Shown piece by piece: positions 10,611 through 19,354 of a stretch of DNA of 64,000 bases; positions within the stretch are counted from its first letter, which is position 1; each line of letters begins with the position of its first letter. This DNA comes from Streptomyces griseoincarnatus (GTDB lineage: Bacteria; Actinomycetota; Actinomycetes; Streptomycetales; Streptomycetaceae). The DNA lies in assembly GCA_014649575.1 (NCBI GenBank), contig BMTH01000002.1, forward strand, positions 190,423 to 254,422, read 5' to 3'. Under the pieces are notes generated by a model, which ran no database searches, was not told the origin of the DNA, and worked only from the letters and a program-made list of their open reading frames with translations. The translations under genes and the position numbers were made by a program.

Positions 10611-10635
10611 GAAGGCCGCCCGAGGGGCGGCCTTC
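10611..10635 (+). terminator. trp attenuator hairpin
   Basis: GAAGGCCGCC (10611-10620) pairs perfectly with GGCGGCCTTC (10626-10635) over a 5-base loop. It follows the leader peptide and ends 59 bases before trpEG. The run after it, GGTGGTTTCC, is only weakly T-rich, as is usual in Streptomyces. Confidence 0.85.
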
Positions 10636-10693
10636 GGTGGTTTCCGGGGCCGTTCCTCACCGCTCACGACAGCGACGAAACGAGGAACGCCCC

Positions 10694-12574
10694 ATGGACC
10701 TGGCACGGCTCCCGCACGAGAACCGTCCCTTCGCCCTGCTGCGCCGCCGCACCCCCGGCCACGACCACGACACGGTGGAGCTGCTGACCGGGCCGGTCAC
10801 CTCCCGCGACCGTCTGGCCGACCTGCCCGACGAGGGCCTGGCGCTGGTGCCCTTCCGGCAGATCCGCGAGCGCGGCTTCGACGTCCGCGACGACGGCACC
10901 CCGCTGCTGGTGCTGACCCCCGAGGAGCGTCACGAGATCCCGCTCGACGAGGCCCTGGCGGCGCTCCCGTCGCACGACGTGCGGGTCGAGGGCGGCGGCT
11001 TCGACGTCGGCGACGAGGAGTACGCGCGGATCGTCGGCCGGGTCCTCGACGAGGAGATCGGCCGGGGCGAGGGCGCCAACTTCGTGATCCGCAGAACGTA
11101 CGAGGGTGAGATCCCCGGATTCGGGCGGGCCGACGCGCTCGCGCTGTTCCGGCGGCTGCTGGAGGGCGAGCGGGGCGCGTACTGGACGTTCGTGGTGCAC
11201 ACCGGGGACCGCACCCTGGTCGGGGCCAGCCCCGAGGTGCACGTACGGGCGTCGGGCGGAACGGTCGTGATGAATCCCATCAGCGGCACCTACCGCTACC
11301 CCGCCGAGGGTCCGACCCCCGAGCACCTGCTCCGCTTCCTCGCCGACGGCAAGGAGATCGAGGAGCTGTCGATGGTCGTCGACGAGGAGCTCAAGATGAT
11401 GTGCACGGTCGGCGACATGGGCGGCGTGGTGATCGGCCCCCGGCTGAAGGAGATGGCCCACCTCGCGCACACCGAGTACGAGCTGCGCGGCCGGTCCTCG
11501 CTGGACGTGCGCGAGGTGCTGCGGGAGACGATGTTCGCGGCGACCGTCACCGGCTCGCCGGTGCAGAACGCCTGCCGGGTGATCGAACGGCACGAGGCCG
11601 GCGGACGCGGCTACTACGCGGGCGCGCTGGCCCTGCTCGGCCGCGACGAGGGCGGCGCCCAGACGCTGGACTCCCCCATTCTGATCCGCACCGCCGACAT
11701 CGACGCCGCCGGACGGCTGCGGGTGCCGGTCGGCGCCACGCTGGTGCGCGGCTCGGACCCGGCCGGCGAGGTCGCGGAGACCCATGCCAAGGCCGCGGGC
11801 GTTCTGGCCGCGCTGGGCGTGCTCCCCGGACGGCCGCGCGCGGAGGCGGTGCGGCCGAGGCTCGCGGAGGACCCGCGGGTGCGGGCCGCGCTGGACGGGC
11901 GCCGGGCCTCGCTCGCGCCGTTCTGGCTGCGGATGCAGGAGCGGGCCGACACGCTGACCGGGCACGCGCTGGTCGTGGACGCGGAGGACACCTTCACCGC
12001 GATGCTCGCCCATGTGCTGCGGGCGGCCGGACTGGACGTCACCGTGCGCCGCTACGACGAGCCCGGGCTGCGGGAGGCGGCGCTGACGCACGAGGGCCCG
12101 CTGGTGCTGGGCCCCGGTCCCGGCGACCCCTCGGACACGGCCGACCCGAAGATGCGGTTCCTGCGCCGGCTGACCGCCGAGGTGATCGCCGGCAACCGGC
12201 ACGGCGTGCTCGGCGTGTGCCTCGGCCACGAGCTGATCGCGGCCGAGCTGGGCCTGGACATCGTCCGCAAGGAGGTGCCGTACCAGGGGGCACAGACGGA
12301 GATCGACCTGTTCGGACGGCCGGAGACGGTCGGTTTCTACAACAGCTTCGTGGCGCATTGCGACGACGAGGCCGCGCGGGAGCTGGCCGCGCACGGTGTC
12401 GAGGTGAGCCGCGCGGCGAACGGCGAGGTGCACGCGGTGCGGGGCCCCGGGTTCGCAGGCGTCCAGTTCCACCCCGAGTCGGTGCTGAGCCTGGACGGGG
12501 CGGCCGTGGTGCGGGAGCTGATGGGTCAGCTGCGCGGCACCAGCACGTTCCCGGAGCGGCGGCCCGCGGTGTAG
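10694..12574 (+). CDS. trpE: Fused anthranilate synthase (TrpE-TrpG)
   Basis: A 626-residue fusion making anthranilate from chorismate and glutamine. The TrpE part (about 1-420) holds MNPISGTYRYPAEG, the DELKMMCTVGDMGGV region and TVTGSPVQNACRVIE. The C-terminal amidotransferase part (about 430-626) holds GVCLGHELIA with the catalytic Cys and VQFHPESVLS with the catalytic His/Glu. The ATG follows GAGGA at 8 bases. Expression should be set by the upstream Trp leader and hairpin. Fused forms of this kind occur in Streptomyces primary and antibiotic metabolism. The last 49 bases overlap the convergent dehydrogenase gene. Confidence 0.96.
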   Translation: MDLARLPHENRPFALLRRRTPGHDHDTVELLTGPVTSRDRLADLPDEGLALVPFRQIRERGFDVRDDGTPLLVLTPEERHEIPLDEALAALPSHDVRVEGGGFDVGDEEYARIVGRVLDEEIGRGEGANFVIRRTYEGEIPGFGRADALALFRRLLEGERGAYWTFVVHTGDRTLVGASPEVHVRASGGTVVMNPISGTYRYPAEGPTPEHLLRFLADGKEIEELSMVVDEELKMMCTVGDMGGVVIGPRLKEMAHLAHTEYELRGRSSLDVREVLRETMFAATVTGSPVQNACRVIERHEAGGRGYYAGALALLGRDEGGAQTLDSPILIRTADIDAAGRLRVPVGATLVRGSDPAGEVAETHAKAAGVLAALGVLPGRPRAEAVRPRLAEDPRVRAALDGRRASLAPFWLRMQERADTLTGHALVVDAEDTFTAMLAHVLRAAGLDVTVRRYDEPGLREAALTHEGPLVLGPGPGDPSDTADPKMRFLRRLTAEVIAGNRHGVLGVCLGHELIAAELGLDIVRKEVPYQGAQTEIDLFGRPETVGFYNSFVAHCDDEAARELAAHGVEVSRAANGEVHAVRGPGFAGVQFHPESVLSLDGAAVVRELMGQLRGTSTFPERRPAV

Positions 12575-13521
12575 TCGAGGACGTTGTCGGCCGTCGTCGC
12601 GACGATCTGGGTGACGGCGTCCACGGTGTAGTACGCCTGGTGGGACGTGACCAGGACGTTGGGGAAGGTGACGAGGCGGGCCAGGGTGTCGTCGTCGACG
12701 GCCTCCAGGGACTTGTCGAGGAAGAACAGGCCCGCCTCCGCCTCGTACACGTCCAGGCCGACGCCGGTGAAGCGGCCGGCGCGCAGTTCGTCGACGAGGG
12801 CGGCGGTGTCGACGAGGCCGCCCCGGCTGGAGTTCACCAGGATCGCGTCGTCCCGCATGGTCTTCAGGGCGGTCGCGTCGATGAGGTGCCGGGTGCTGGG
12901 CAGCAGCGGGACGTGCAGGCTGACCAGGTCGGACTCGGCGAGCAGCTGCTCCTTCGGGACGTACGTCATGCCCAGCTCCCGGCAGGCCGGGTTCTCCGCG
13001 ACGTCCCAGCCGAGCAGCCGCATCCCGAAGCCGCGGGCGATCCGGGCGAACGCCTCGCCGATCTTCCCCGTGCCGAGCACGCCGGCGGTCCGGCCGTGCA
13101 GGTCGCGGCCCATCAGCCCGTCGAGACGGAAGTCGAAGTCGCGGGTGCGGGTGGAGGCCCGGACGATACGGCGGTTGACCGCCATGGCGAGGGTCCAGGC
13201 GAACTCGGCGACCGAGTACGGGGAGTAGGAGGAGACGCGGGCGACGGTGATGCCGAGGCGTTCGGCGACGTCCAGGTCGACGTTGTTGAAGCCGGTGGAG
13301 CGCTGGGCGACCATCCGGGTGCCGCCGGCGGCGAGGTTCGACAGGACGTCGGCGCCGAGGTCGCAGTTGACGCTGGTGGAGATGATCTCGTGGCCGGCGG
13401 CGATGGGGGCGGTGTCGGTGGTGAGGAAGACGTCGAGGGTGCGGGTGGGGTGGTGGTCTGCGAAGGCTTGCTCGATGAGCGGCTTCTCGTCTGCCTGGAC
13501 GCCGAAGGCGAGGAGTTCCAC
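12526..13521 (-). CDS. D-isomer-specific 2-hydroxyacid dehydrogenase
   Basis: A 331-residue NAD-dependent dehydrogenase, probably D-lactate dehydrogenase-like. The Rossmann motif is GVLGTGKIGEAFA (about residue 147). The catalytic set is Arg in NSSRGGLVD, Glu in GVGLDVYEAE and His in TSHQAYYT. Length is normal for the LdhA/FldH group. Its stop at 12526 lies inside the end of trpEG on the other strand, a 49-base convergent overlap. The substrate is not certain. Confidence 0.92.
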   Translation of the reverse strand: MELLAFGVQADEKPLIEQAFADHHPTRTLDVFLTTDTAPIAAGHEIISTSVNCDLGADVLSNLAAGGTRMVAQRSTGFNNVDLDVAERLGITVARVSSYSPYSVAEFAWTLAMAVNRRIVRASTRTRDFDFRLDGLMGRDLHGRTAGVLGTGKIGEAFARIARGFGMRLLGWDVAENPACRELGMTYVPKEQLLAESDLVSLHVPLLPSTRHLIDATALKTMRDDAILVNSSRGGLVDTAALVDELRAGRFTGVGLDVYEAEAGLFFLDKSLEAVDDDTLARLVTFPNVLVTSHQAYYTVDAVTQIVATTADNVLDYTAGRRSGNVLVPRS

Positions 13522-13680
13522 GGGCCCCTCCGGGGGTTTGCGCCGGTTTGCTTCCCTGCGGGGAGCTTACGGGGCCGTCGATGCGCTTGGCGTGGGCGGA
13601 TGGTCCCGGGTGTCGATGTGGGTCGGGGGCATTGCGCAGCCCGGCGACTGCGGGGTGTTGTCAGCGGGCCGCGGCGGAAG

Positions 13681-13720
13681 CGCCCCTCAGGGGCGTGGGG
13701 AACTGCGCGACCGGCCACGG
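13681..13720 (-). repeat. Intergenic repeat copy, inverted
   Basis: CGCCCCTCAGGGGCG followed by TGGGGAACTGCGCGACC is the reverse-strand form of the GCGCAGTTCCCCGCGCCCCTGA repeat. The first part is itself palindromic and lies just after the pfkA stop on the minus strand, so it could act in termination. The surrounding 13522-13738 interval holds no gene. Confidence 0.65.
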
Positions 13721-13738
13721 ACCGCCCGCGGCCAGGCG

Positions 13739-14767
13739 CTACCCGAAGAAGACCCCCACCTCCTCGTAGAGGGTCGGTGGGACCGTCTTCAACTGGGCTG
13801 TCGCGTGCGCTATCGGGACTCGCGCGATGTCCGTGCCCTGGAGGGCGACCATCGTGCCGAAGTCTCCGTCGCGGACGCAGTCGATCGCGTGGAGCCCGAA
13901 GCGGGTGGCGAGCCAGCGGTCGTACGCGCTGGGGGTGCCGCCGCGCTGGACGTGGCCGAGGACCGTGGTCCTGGCCTCCTTCCCCGTGCGTTTCTCGATC
14001 TGCTTGGCGAGCCATTCGCCGACCCCGGACAGCCGGACGTGTCCGAACGCGTCCAGGGACTGGTCCTTGAGCACCATGTCGCCGTCGCGCGGCACCGCGC
14101 CCTCCGCGACGACCACGATCGGCGCGTAGGAGGCGCGGAACCGTGAGGTCACCCATGCGCACACCTGGTCGACGTCGAAGGGGTGCTCGGGGATGAGGAT
14201 GACGTTGGCGCCGCCGGCCAGGCCCGAGTGGAGGGCGATCCAGCCGGAGTGGCGGCCCATCACCTCGACGACCAGCACCCGCATGTGGGACTCGGCGGTG
14301 GTGTGCAGCCGGTCGATGGCCTCGGTGGCGATGCCCACGGCGGTGTCGAAGCCGAAGGTGTAGTCGGTGGCGGACAGGTCGTTGTCGATCGTCTTCGGCA
14401 CGCCCACGCAGGGGATGCCGTACTCGTCGGCGAGGCGGGTGGCGACGCCGAGGGTGTCCTCGCCGCCGATGGTGACGAGGGCGTCCACACCGAACGCGGC
14501 GAGGTTGTCCTTGATCCTGCGGATGCCGTCCTGCTGGTTGAGCGGGTTGGTCCGCGAGGAGCCGAGGACGGTGCCGCCGCGGGGCAGGATGCCGCGCACG
14601 GCGGGGATGTCGAGGGGGACGGTGACGCCGTCGAGGGGACCGCGCCAGCCGTCCCGGAACCCGGTGAACTCGTAGCCGTACTCCTGTACGCCCTTGCGGA
14701 CGACGGCCCGGATGACGGCGTTGAGCCCGGGGCAGTCGCCGCCTCCGGTCAGTACTCCGACCCGCAT
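13739..14767 (-). CDS. pfkA: 6-phosphofructokinase (PfkA family), PPi-type active site
   Basis: A 342-residue glycolytic enzyme phosphorylating fructose 6-phosphate. The N-terminal VGVLTGGGDCPGLNAVIR and the TIDNDLSATDYTFGFDT block are intact. The phosphoryl-donor motif reads GGEDT, with Asp at residue 104, and PKTIDND, with Lys at 125. In this family Gly at 104 and Gly at 124 (E. coli numbers) go with ATP, while Asp104 and Lys124 go with pyrophosphate. So donor choice may be PPi, although Streptomyces enzymes with Lys124 and Gly104 are known to use ATP. Start ATG 14767. Confidence 0.93.
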   Translation of the reverse strand: MRVGVLTGGGDCPGLNAVIRAVVRKGVQEYGYEFTGFRDGWRGPLDGVTVPLDIPAVRGILPRGGTVLGSSRTNPLNQQDGIRRIKDNLAAFGVDALVTIGGEDTLGVATRLADEYGIPCVGVPKTIDNDLSATDYTFGFDTAVGIATEAIDRLHTTAESHMRVLVVEVMGRHSGWIALHSGLAGGANVILIPEHPFDVDQVCAWVTSRFRASYAPIVVVAEGAVPRDGDMVLKDQSLDAFGHVRLSGVGEWLAKQIEKRTGKEARTTVLGHVQRGGTPSAYDRWLATRFGLHAIDCVRDGDFGTMVALQGTDIARVPIAHATAQLKTVPPTLYEEVGVFFG

Positions 14768-14904
14768 GGAAGCGTCCCTTCGCCATGGTTGACGGAATGC
14801 CGTTCGTTCCCACCTGGCACGGTAAGGGTGACCGGGGTCACATCGACATGGCCGAGACGGTAAATACCGGAAAGTGTCCGGGTGTTGGGACGGGGAGGAC
14901 GGGA

Positions 14905-15582
14905 CTACTCGTCGTCGAGGCCGCGCTCGATGGCGTAGCGGACGAGTTCCACGCGGTTGTGGAGCTGGAGTTTGCCGAGGGTGTTCTGGACGTGGTTCTG
15001 CACGGTGCGGTGCGAGATGACGAGGCGTTCGGCGATCTGCTTGTAGCTCAGGCCCTTGGCGACCAGGCGCAGCACCTCGGTCTCGCGTTCGGTGAGCCGG
15101 GGCGCCTTCTGCTCCTCACCGCCGGCGGCGGGCGCGGCCGGTTCGGAGGCGAGGCGGCGGTACTCGCCGAGGACCAGTCCGGCGAGGCCCGGGGTGAACA
15201 CCGGGTCGCCGTCGGCGGTGCGGCGCACGGCGTCCCGCAGGTCCTCGGTGGAGGCGGACTTCAGCAGGTAGCCGGTGGCGCCGGACTTCACGGCCTCCAG
15301 GACGTCGGCGTGCTCGCCGCTGGCGGAGAGCACCAGCACCCGGACGGAGGGGTCGGCGGCGACGGCCTCCTTGCACACCTGCACGCCGGGCTTGCCGGGC
15401 AGGTTGAGGTCGAGGACGAGGACGTCGGGCGCGGCGGCCTTGGCGCGGCGCACCGCCTGGTCGCCGTCGCCGGCCGTGGCGACGACCTCGAAGCCGGACT
15501 CGGAGAGGTCGCGGGCGACGGCGTCGCGCCACATCGGGTGGTCGTCGACCACCATCACCCTGATCGGTGCCGTCCCGGTCAT
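14905..15582 (-). CDS. macR: NarL-family response regulator (MacR-like)
   Basis: 225 residues: receiver domain (about 7-120) with acidic pocket DD in VMVVDDHP, phospho-acceptor Asp in VLVLDLNLPG and Lys in GYLLKSAS, then a LuxR-type HTH (about 160-220, LTERETEVLRLVAKGLSYKQ onward). It overlaps the histidine kinase gene by ATGA. Position and type match S. coelicolor SCO2120, which I recall as MacR of the MacRS system controlling membrane-protein and development genes; the name rests on memory and synteny. Confidence 0.9.
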   Translation of the reverse strand: MTGTAPIRVMVVDDHPMWRDAVARDLSESGFEVVATAGDGDQAVRRAKAAAPDVLVLDLNLPGKPGVQVCKEAVAADPSVRVLVLSASGEHADVLEAVKSGATGYLLKSASTEDLRDAVRRTADGDPVFTPGLAGLVLGEYRRLASEPAAPAAGGEEQKAPRLTERETEVLRLVAKGLSYKQIAERLVISHRTVQNHVQNTLGKLQLHNRVELVRYAIERGLDDE

Positions 15583-16814
15583 CGTTGTTCCGCCTTCCCC
15601 CGCGGGTCGTTCGTCTGCTGGTGGTGCTTCGGCACCCGGAGTTCGACCTCCGTGCCCTGTCCCGGCACGGAGATCACGTCGGCGCTGCCGCCGAGGTCAC
15701 GCAGCCGGCCCCGGATGGACTGGGCCACGCCGAGCCGCCCCTCCCCCTCGGCCTGGGCGAGCCGTCCCTCCGGGATGCCGGGGCCGTCGTCGCGGACGGT
15801 GACGATCACCTCGTCCGGTTCGTCCTCGACCAGGATCCAGGCGCGGGCCTGCTCCCCGGCGTGCCGGCGGACGTTGTCCAGGGCGGCGCCGACGGCGGCG
15901 GCCACCTCGCGCGCGGCCTGCGGGGCGAGCGGCACGGGCGCGCCGGGTTCGGCGAGGCCGACCCGGGACCCGGCGTGCGGGGCGAGCAGGGACCGCAGGT
16001 CCACCGGCCCGTCGTCCGGCTCGTCCTCCGCCGCGCCGCGTACGACGGCGTCCCGGGCGGCGTCCTCGGAGGCGCGGGAGACGGGGACCAGGCCGCCGGA
16101 GACGAGGGTGCGCAGCGCCACCTCCTGCTCGCCGGCCATCCGGCCCAGCTCGGCAGCCTCGCCGCCGATGACGGCGCCGCGCCGCTGCACCATCGCCAGG
16201 ACCTGGAGGACGCTGTCGTGGATGTCCCGGGCGAGGCGCTCCCGTTCCCGGGTGGCGGCCTCGATCTCCAGGGCGCGGGCGAGGGTGCGCTCGGAGGCGC
16301 GGGCGACCTCGACGACGTAGCCGATGGCGATGGAGGCGACCCAGACGAGGACGACGTTGTGCACGGTGTCGCGGGCCGGGGTGCCGCGCTCGATCAGGTT
16401 GGCGACGGCGACCAGGGTGGAGGCGAGGGCCGCCCAGCGCCAGCCGCCTTTGATCGCGAAGGCGAGCACGGATCCGGCGGTCCATATGGAGGGCAGGGTG
16501 GGTCCGCCGTCGTGGACGCGCTGGACGGCGTCGGCGAGCGGGGTGATCAGGATGCCGGTGAGCGCGACGGCGAGGTCGACGGCGAGGAACGGCTTGGTGC
16601 AGGCGGCGGCGCTCGCGACCTGGGGCAGCGTGGCGAGGGTCCACACGCCGAGGACGGCGAAGTAGGCGATCGCGAGCCAGGGGCGGGTGAACCCGTCGTG
16701 GGCGGCGGCGAACAGGCCGATCGCGTAGATCATGGCCAGGACGCGGTAGCCGGCGAGCGCGCGCCACAGCGGCTGCTCGACCGACATGCGCATGACTCTG
16801 TCGCGCTGGGCCAT
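15579..16814 (-). CDS. macS: Membrane histidine kinase (MacS-like)
   Basis: 411 residues. About five membrane segments fill residues 20-175, then a HisKA_3 dimerisation box with phospho-His in RLARDIHDSVLQVLAMVQRR, and an HATPase domain whose N box is ALDNVRRHAGEQ and G box is VRDDGPGIPEG. The kinase lies upstream of, and is coupled to, the response regulator (4-base overlap). Little of the sensor lies outside the membrane, so the signal is probably membrane state or a small ligand. I recall the S. coelicolor pair SCO2120/2121 as MacRS. Confidence 0.9.
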   Translation of the reverse strand: MAQRDRVMRMSVEQPLWRALAGYRVLAMIYAIGLFAAAHDGFTRPWLAIAYFAVLGVWTLATLPQVASAAACTKPFLAVDLAVALTGILITPLADAVQRVHDGGPTLPSIWTAGSVLAFAIKGGWRWAALASTLVAVANLIERGTPARDTVHNVVLVWVASIAIGYVVEVARASERTLARALEIEAATRERERLARDIHDSVLQVLAMVQRRGAVIGGEAAELGRMAGEQEVALRTLVSGGLVPVSRASEDAARDAVVRGAAEDEPDDGPVDLRSLLAPHAGSRVGLAEPGAPVPLAPQAAREVAAAVGAALDNVRRHAGEQARAWILVEDEPDEVIVTVRDDGPGIPEGRLAQAEGEGRLGVAQSIRGRLRDLGGSADVISVPGQGTEVELRVPKHHQQTNDPRGKAEQR

Positions 16815-16849
16815 GTTCCCCCACTCCCCCCGGTGCGTGCCCGGCCCGG

Positions 16850-17689
16850 CTACGGCTCGGACGGTCCCCCGGTCTGTCCCCGGTCCGCCTGCTCCATGGC
16901 CGCCCTGACCTTCTCCGCCTGCTCCTTGTCGGCCCGGGCGACGGCGGCCCTGGCGGCCTTCTCGGCCTCCTTCTCCGCCTTCTCCGCTTCCTTCTCGGCC
17001 TTGGCCGCCTCGGCTAGCTGCCGCTTCATGGCGGTGGCGTACATGTCGACGTACTCCTGGCCGGACAGCTTCATGATCTCGTACATGACCTCGTCCGTCA
17101 CCGCGCGGAGCACGAAGCGGTCGTGCTCCATGCCCTGGTAGCGGGTGAAGTCGAGGGGCTTGCCGATCCGGATGCCCGGGCGCATCAGCTTGGGCACGAC
17201 CTGGCCCGGAGGCTGGATCTTCTCCGTGTCGATCATGGCGACCGGGATGACGGGCGCGCCGGTGGCCAGTGCCACGCGCGCCAGGCCGCCCGGCTTGCCG
17301 CGGTAGAGACGGCCGTCGGGCGAGCGGGTGCCCTCGGGGTAGATCCCGAACAGCTCACCGCGCTCCAGCACCTCTATGCCGCTCTTGATCGCCGCCTCGC
17401 CGGCGCCGCGCGCCCCGGAGCGGTCCACGGGGAGCTGGCCGACGCCCTTGAAGAAGGCCGCCGTCATCCTGCCCTTGACGCCCGGAGTGGTGAAGTACTC
17501 CGCCTTCGCGATGAAGGTGACCTTGCGGTCGAGCACCGCGGGGAGGAAGAAGGAGTCCGAGAACGACAGGTGGTTGCTGGCCAGAATGGCGGGGCCCTCG
17601 GCCGGGATGTTCTCCACGCCCTCCACCCAGGGCCTGAAGGCGAGCTTCAGCGGCCCTCCGATGGCGACCTTCATCGTGCCGTACAACAA
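16850..17689 (-). CDS. 1-acyl-sn-glycerol-3-phosphate acyltransferase-like protein
   Basis: 279 residues with the PlsC acyltransferase boxes: NHLSFSD (NHx4D motif), PVDRSGARG and YPEGTRSPDGRLYRGKPG. It would acylate a lysophospholipid or related acceptor at the membrane. A TTG start at 17689 fits best: AGGAGG sits 7 bases upstream, whereas the in-frame ATG at 17674 is too far from it. The last 60 residues are a Lys/Glu/Ala-rich coiled-coil tail. M. tuberculosis Rv2182c holds the matching position. Confidence 0.9.
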   Translation of the reverse strand: MLYGTMKVAIGGPLKLAFRPWVEGVENIPAEGPAILASNHLSFSDSFFLPAVLDRKVTFIAKAEYFTTPGVKGRMTAAFFKGVGQLPVDRSGARGAGEAAIKSGIEVLERGELFGIYPEGTRSPDGRLYRGKPGGLARVALATGAPVIPVAMIDTEKIQPPGQVVPKLMRPGIRIGKPLDFTRYQGMEHDRFVLRAVTDEVMYEIMKLSGQEYVDMYATAMKRQLAEAAKAEKEAEKAEKEAEKAARAAVARADKEQAEKVRAAMEQADRGQTGGPSEP

Positions 17690-17860
17690 CCGAGTGCCTC
17701 CTGTGCGTGTTGGTCAGACCATATCCCGGAGCGGCGCCGAAGGCCCCGACGGCCCTGGTCGGTGTCGGTGCGGTCGCGTACGGTGAAGGTCCTGCAATCC
17801 CTGTGCCGGCCGGGACGACGTGCCGGACCTTCCACAAGTCCAGGAAACAGGAGGCCGAAG

Positions 17861-18658
17861 GTGCCGCTGCTGACCGGAGCCGAGCCGTTCCGCCACGAGG
17901 GCGGTCAGACCGCCGTCCTCCTCTGTCACGGCTTCACCGGTTCGCCGCAGTCGATGCGTCCGTGGGCGGAGCATCTCGCCGAGCGCGGGCTGACCGTGTC
18001 GCTGCCGCTCCTCCCCGGGCACGGCACCCGCTGGCAGGACCTGGGGGTGACCGGCTGGCAGGACTGGTACGCGGAGGTGGACCGCGAGCTGCGGCTGCTG
18101 CGGGACCGCTCGGCGCGGGTGTTCGTGGCCGGGCTGTCGATGGGCGGCGCGCTGGCGCTGCGGCTGGCGGCGCTCCACGGTGACGCGGTGAGCGGGGTGA
18201 TGGTGGTCAACCCGGCGAACAGGGTGCACGGGGTGGCGGCGCACGCCCTCCCGGTGCTGCGTCATCTCGTCCCGGCGACCAAGGGCATCGCGAGCGACAT
18301 CGCCAAGCCGGTGACGCGGGAGCTGGGGTACGACCGGGTGCCGCTGCACGCGGCGCACTCCCTGCGGAACTTCTTCCGGCTGGTCGACAGTGAGCTCCCT
18401 CAGGTCACGCAGCCGCTGCTGCTGATGCGCAGCCCGCAGGACCATGTGGTGCCGCCTGCGGACTCGGCGCGGATCCTGTCCCGGGTGTCGTCGACGGACG
18501 TGTCGGAGGTCCTGCTGGAACAGAGCTACCACGTGGCGACGTTGGACTACGACGCGGAGCTGATCTTCCGGGAGAGCACCGCGTTCATCGGCCGGCTCGC
18601 ACCCGGCGCCGTCAGGGAGCCCGGTCTCGGCAAGGAAGGGACGACCGCAGGTGGCTGA
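17861..18658 (+). CDS. Alpha/beta hydrolase, Est30-like carboxylesterase
   Basis: 265 residues. The oxyanion segment LLCHGFTGSPQSMRPWA, nucleophile elbow GLSMGG (Ser), Asp in RSPQDHVVP and His in QSYHVATLDYDAE form a full catalytic triad of the monoacylglycerol-lipase/Est30 type. GTG 17861 has AGGAGG 6 bases upstream. The next gene starts within its last codons (8-base overlap), so the two are co-translated. The natural substrate is unknown; the neighbouring acyltransferase hints at lipid turnover. Confidence 0.9.
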   Translation: MPLLTGAEPFRHEGGQTAVLLCHGFTGSPQSMRPWAEHLAERGLTVSLPLLPGHGTRWQDLGVTGWQDWYAEVDRELRLLRDRSARVFVAGLSMGGALALRLAALHGDAVSGVMVVNPANRVHGVAAHALPVLRHLVPATKGIASDIAKPVTRELGYDRVPLHAAHSLRNFFRLVDSELPQVTQPLLLMRSPQDHVVPPADSARILSRVSSTDVSEVLLEQSYHVATLDYDAELIFRESTAFIGRLAPGAVREPGLGKEGTTAGG

Positions 18659-19244
18659 CCACGACTCGGACCGTGAGGGCCGCGAGCCGGAGGAGAAGGG
18701 CGTCCCCTTCGACGAGGCCGCCGCGTGGGAGGCGATCGTCGCCGGGTACGGCGAGGAGCCGCCGGACCCGCCGGGCGCCAAGCCGTTCAAGTCGGTGGAG
18801 GACCTGGCGCTGCTGGAGCCCGAGACCAACGACGAGGACGGCGGGGACGGCGTCGGGACCAAGGCGCTCCCGCGGAAGGCGGAGGAGGAGCCGCCGGCCA
18901 GGCCCCTGGGCGGCTCGGTGGCGTTCGCGCCGGGGGTCGGGCCGCGTGACTACAGCGTGGCGGAGCCGGCCGAGGAGGACCTCGACGAGAGCGACGAGGG
19001 GCACTTCGTGCCGCCGGAGCCGCCGCCGCTGCCGGAGGCGGACGTGACCTCCAAGTTCGCCTGGCTGGGGGTGCTGGGCGCGCCGGTGCTGCTCCTGCTG
19101 GCGATACTGCTGGGCTGGGAGATGACCTGGTGGCTGACCACCGCGTGCGTCGGCGGCTTCCTGGGCGGCGCGCTCACGCTGGTCATGCGGATGCGCACGG
19201 ACGACGAGGACGACGAGGACCCGGGCCGCGGCGCCGTGGTCTGA
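18651..19244 (+). CDS. Small acidic membrane protein, unknown function
   Basis: 197 residues starting at GTG 18651, inside the end of the esterase gene. The first 130 residues are acidic, proline-rich and probably disordered. Two hydrophobic segments follow (about 138-157 and 160-180, FAWLGVLGAPVLLLLAILLG and the next stretch), then an Asp/Glu tail. I recognise no domain. It is conserved in position in streptomycetes as far as I recall. Coupling to the esterase suggests a membrane partner role. Confidence 0.8.
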   Translation: MADHDSDREGREPEEKGVPFDEAAAWEAIVAGYGEEPPDPPGAKPFKSVEDLALLEPETNDEDGGDGVGTKALPRKAEEEPPARPLGGSVAFAPGVGPRDYSVAEPAEEDLDESDEGHFVPPEPPPLPEADVTSKFAWLGVLGAPVLLLLAILLGWEMTWWLTTACVGGFLGGALTLVMRMRTDDEDDEDPGRGAVV

Positions 19245-19354
19245 CCGCGCTCAGGCGGCCGCCGGGCACGGCGCCCCTGGCCGGAGCGCGGCGGTCGGAC
19301 AGCCGCTGACACGGCGACGACGGCCCGATCCGGAATGCGGAGGTCCGACCACCG

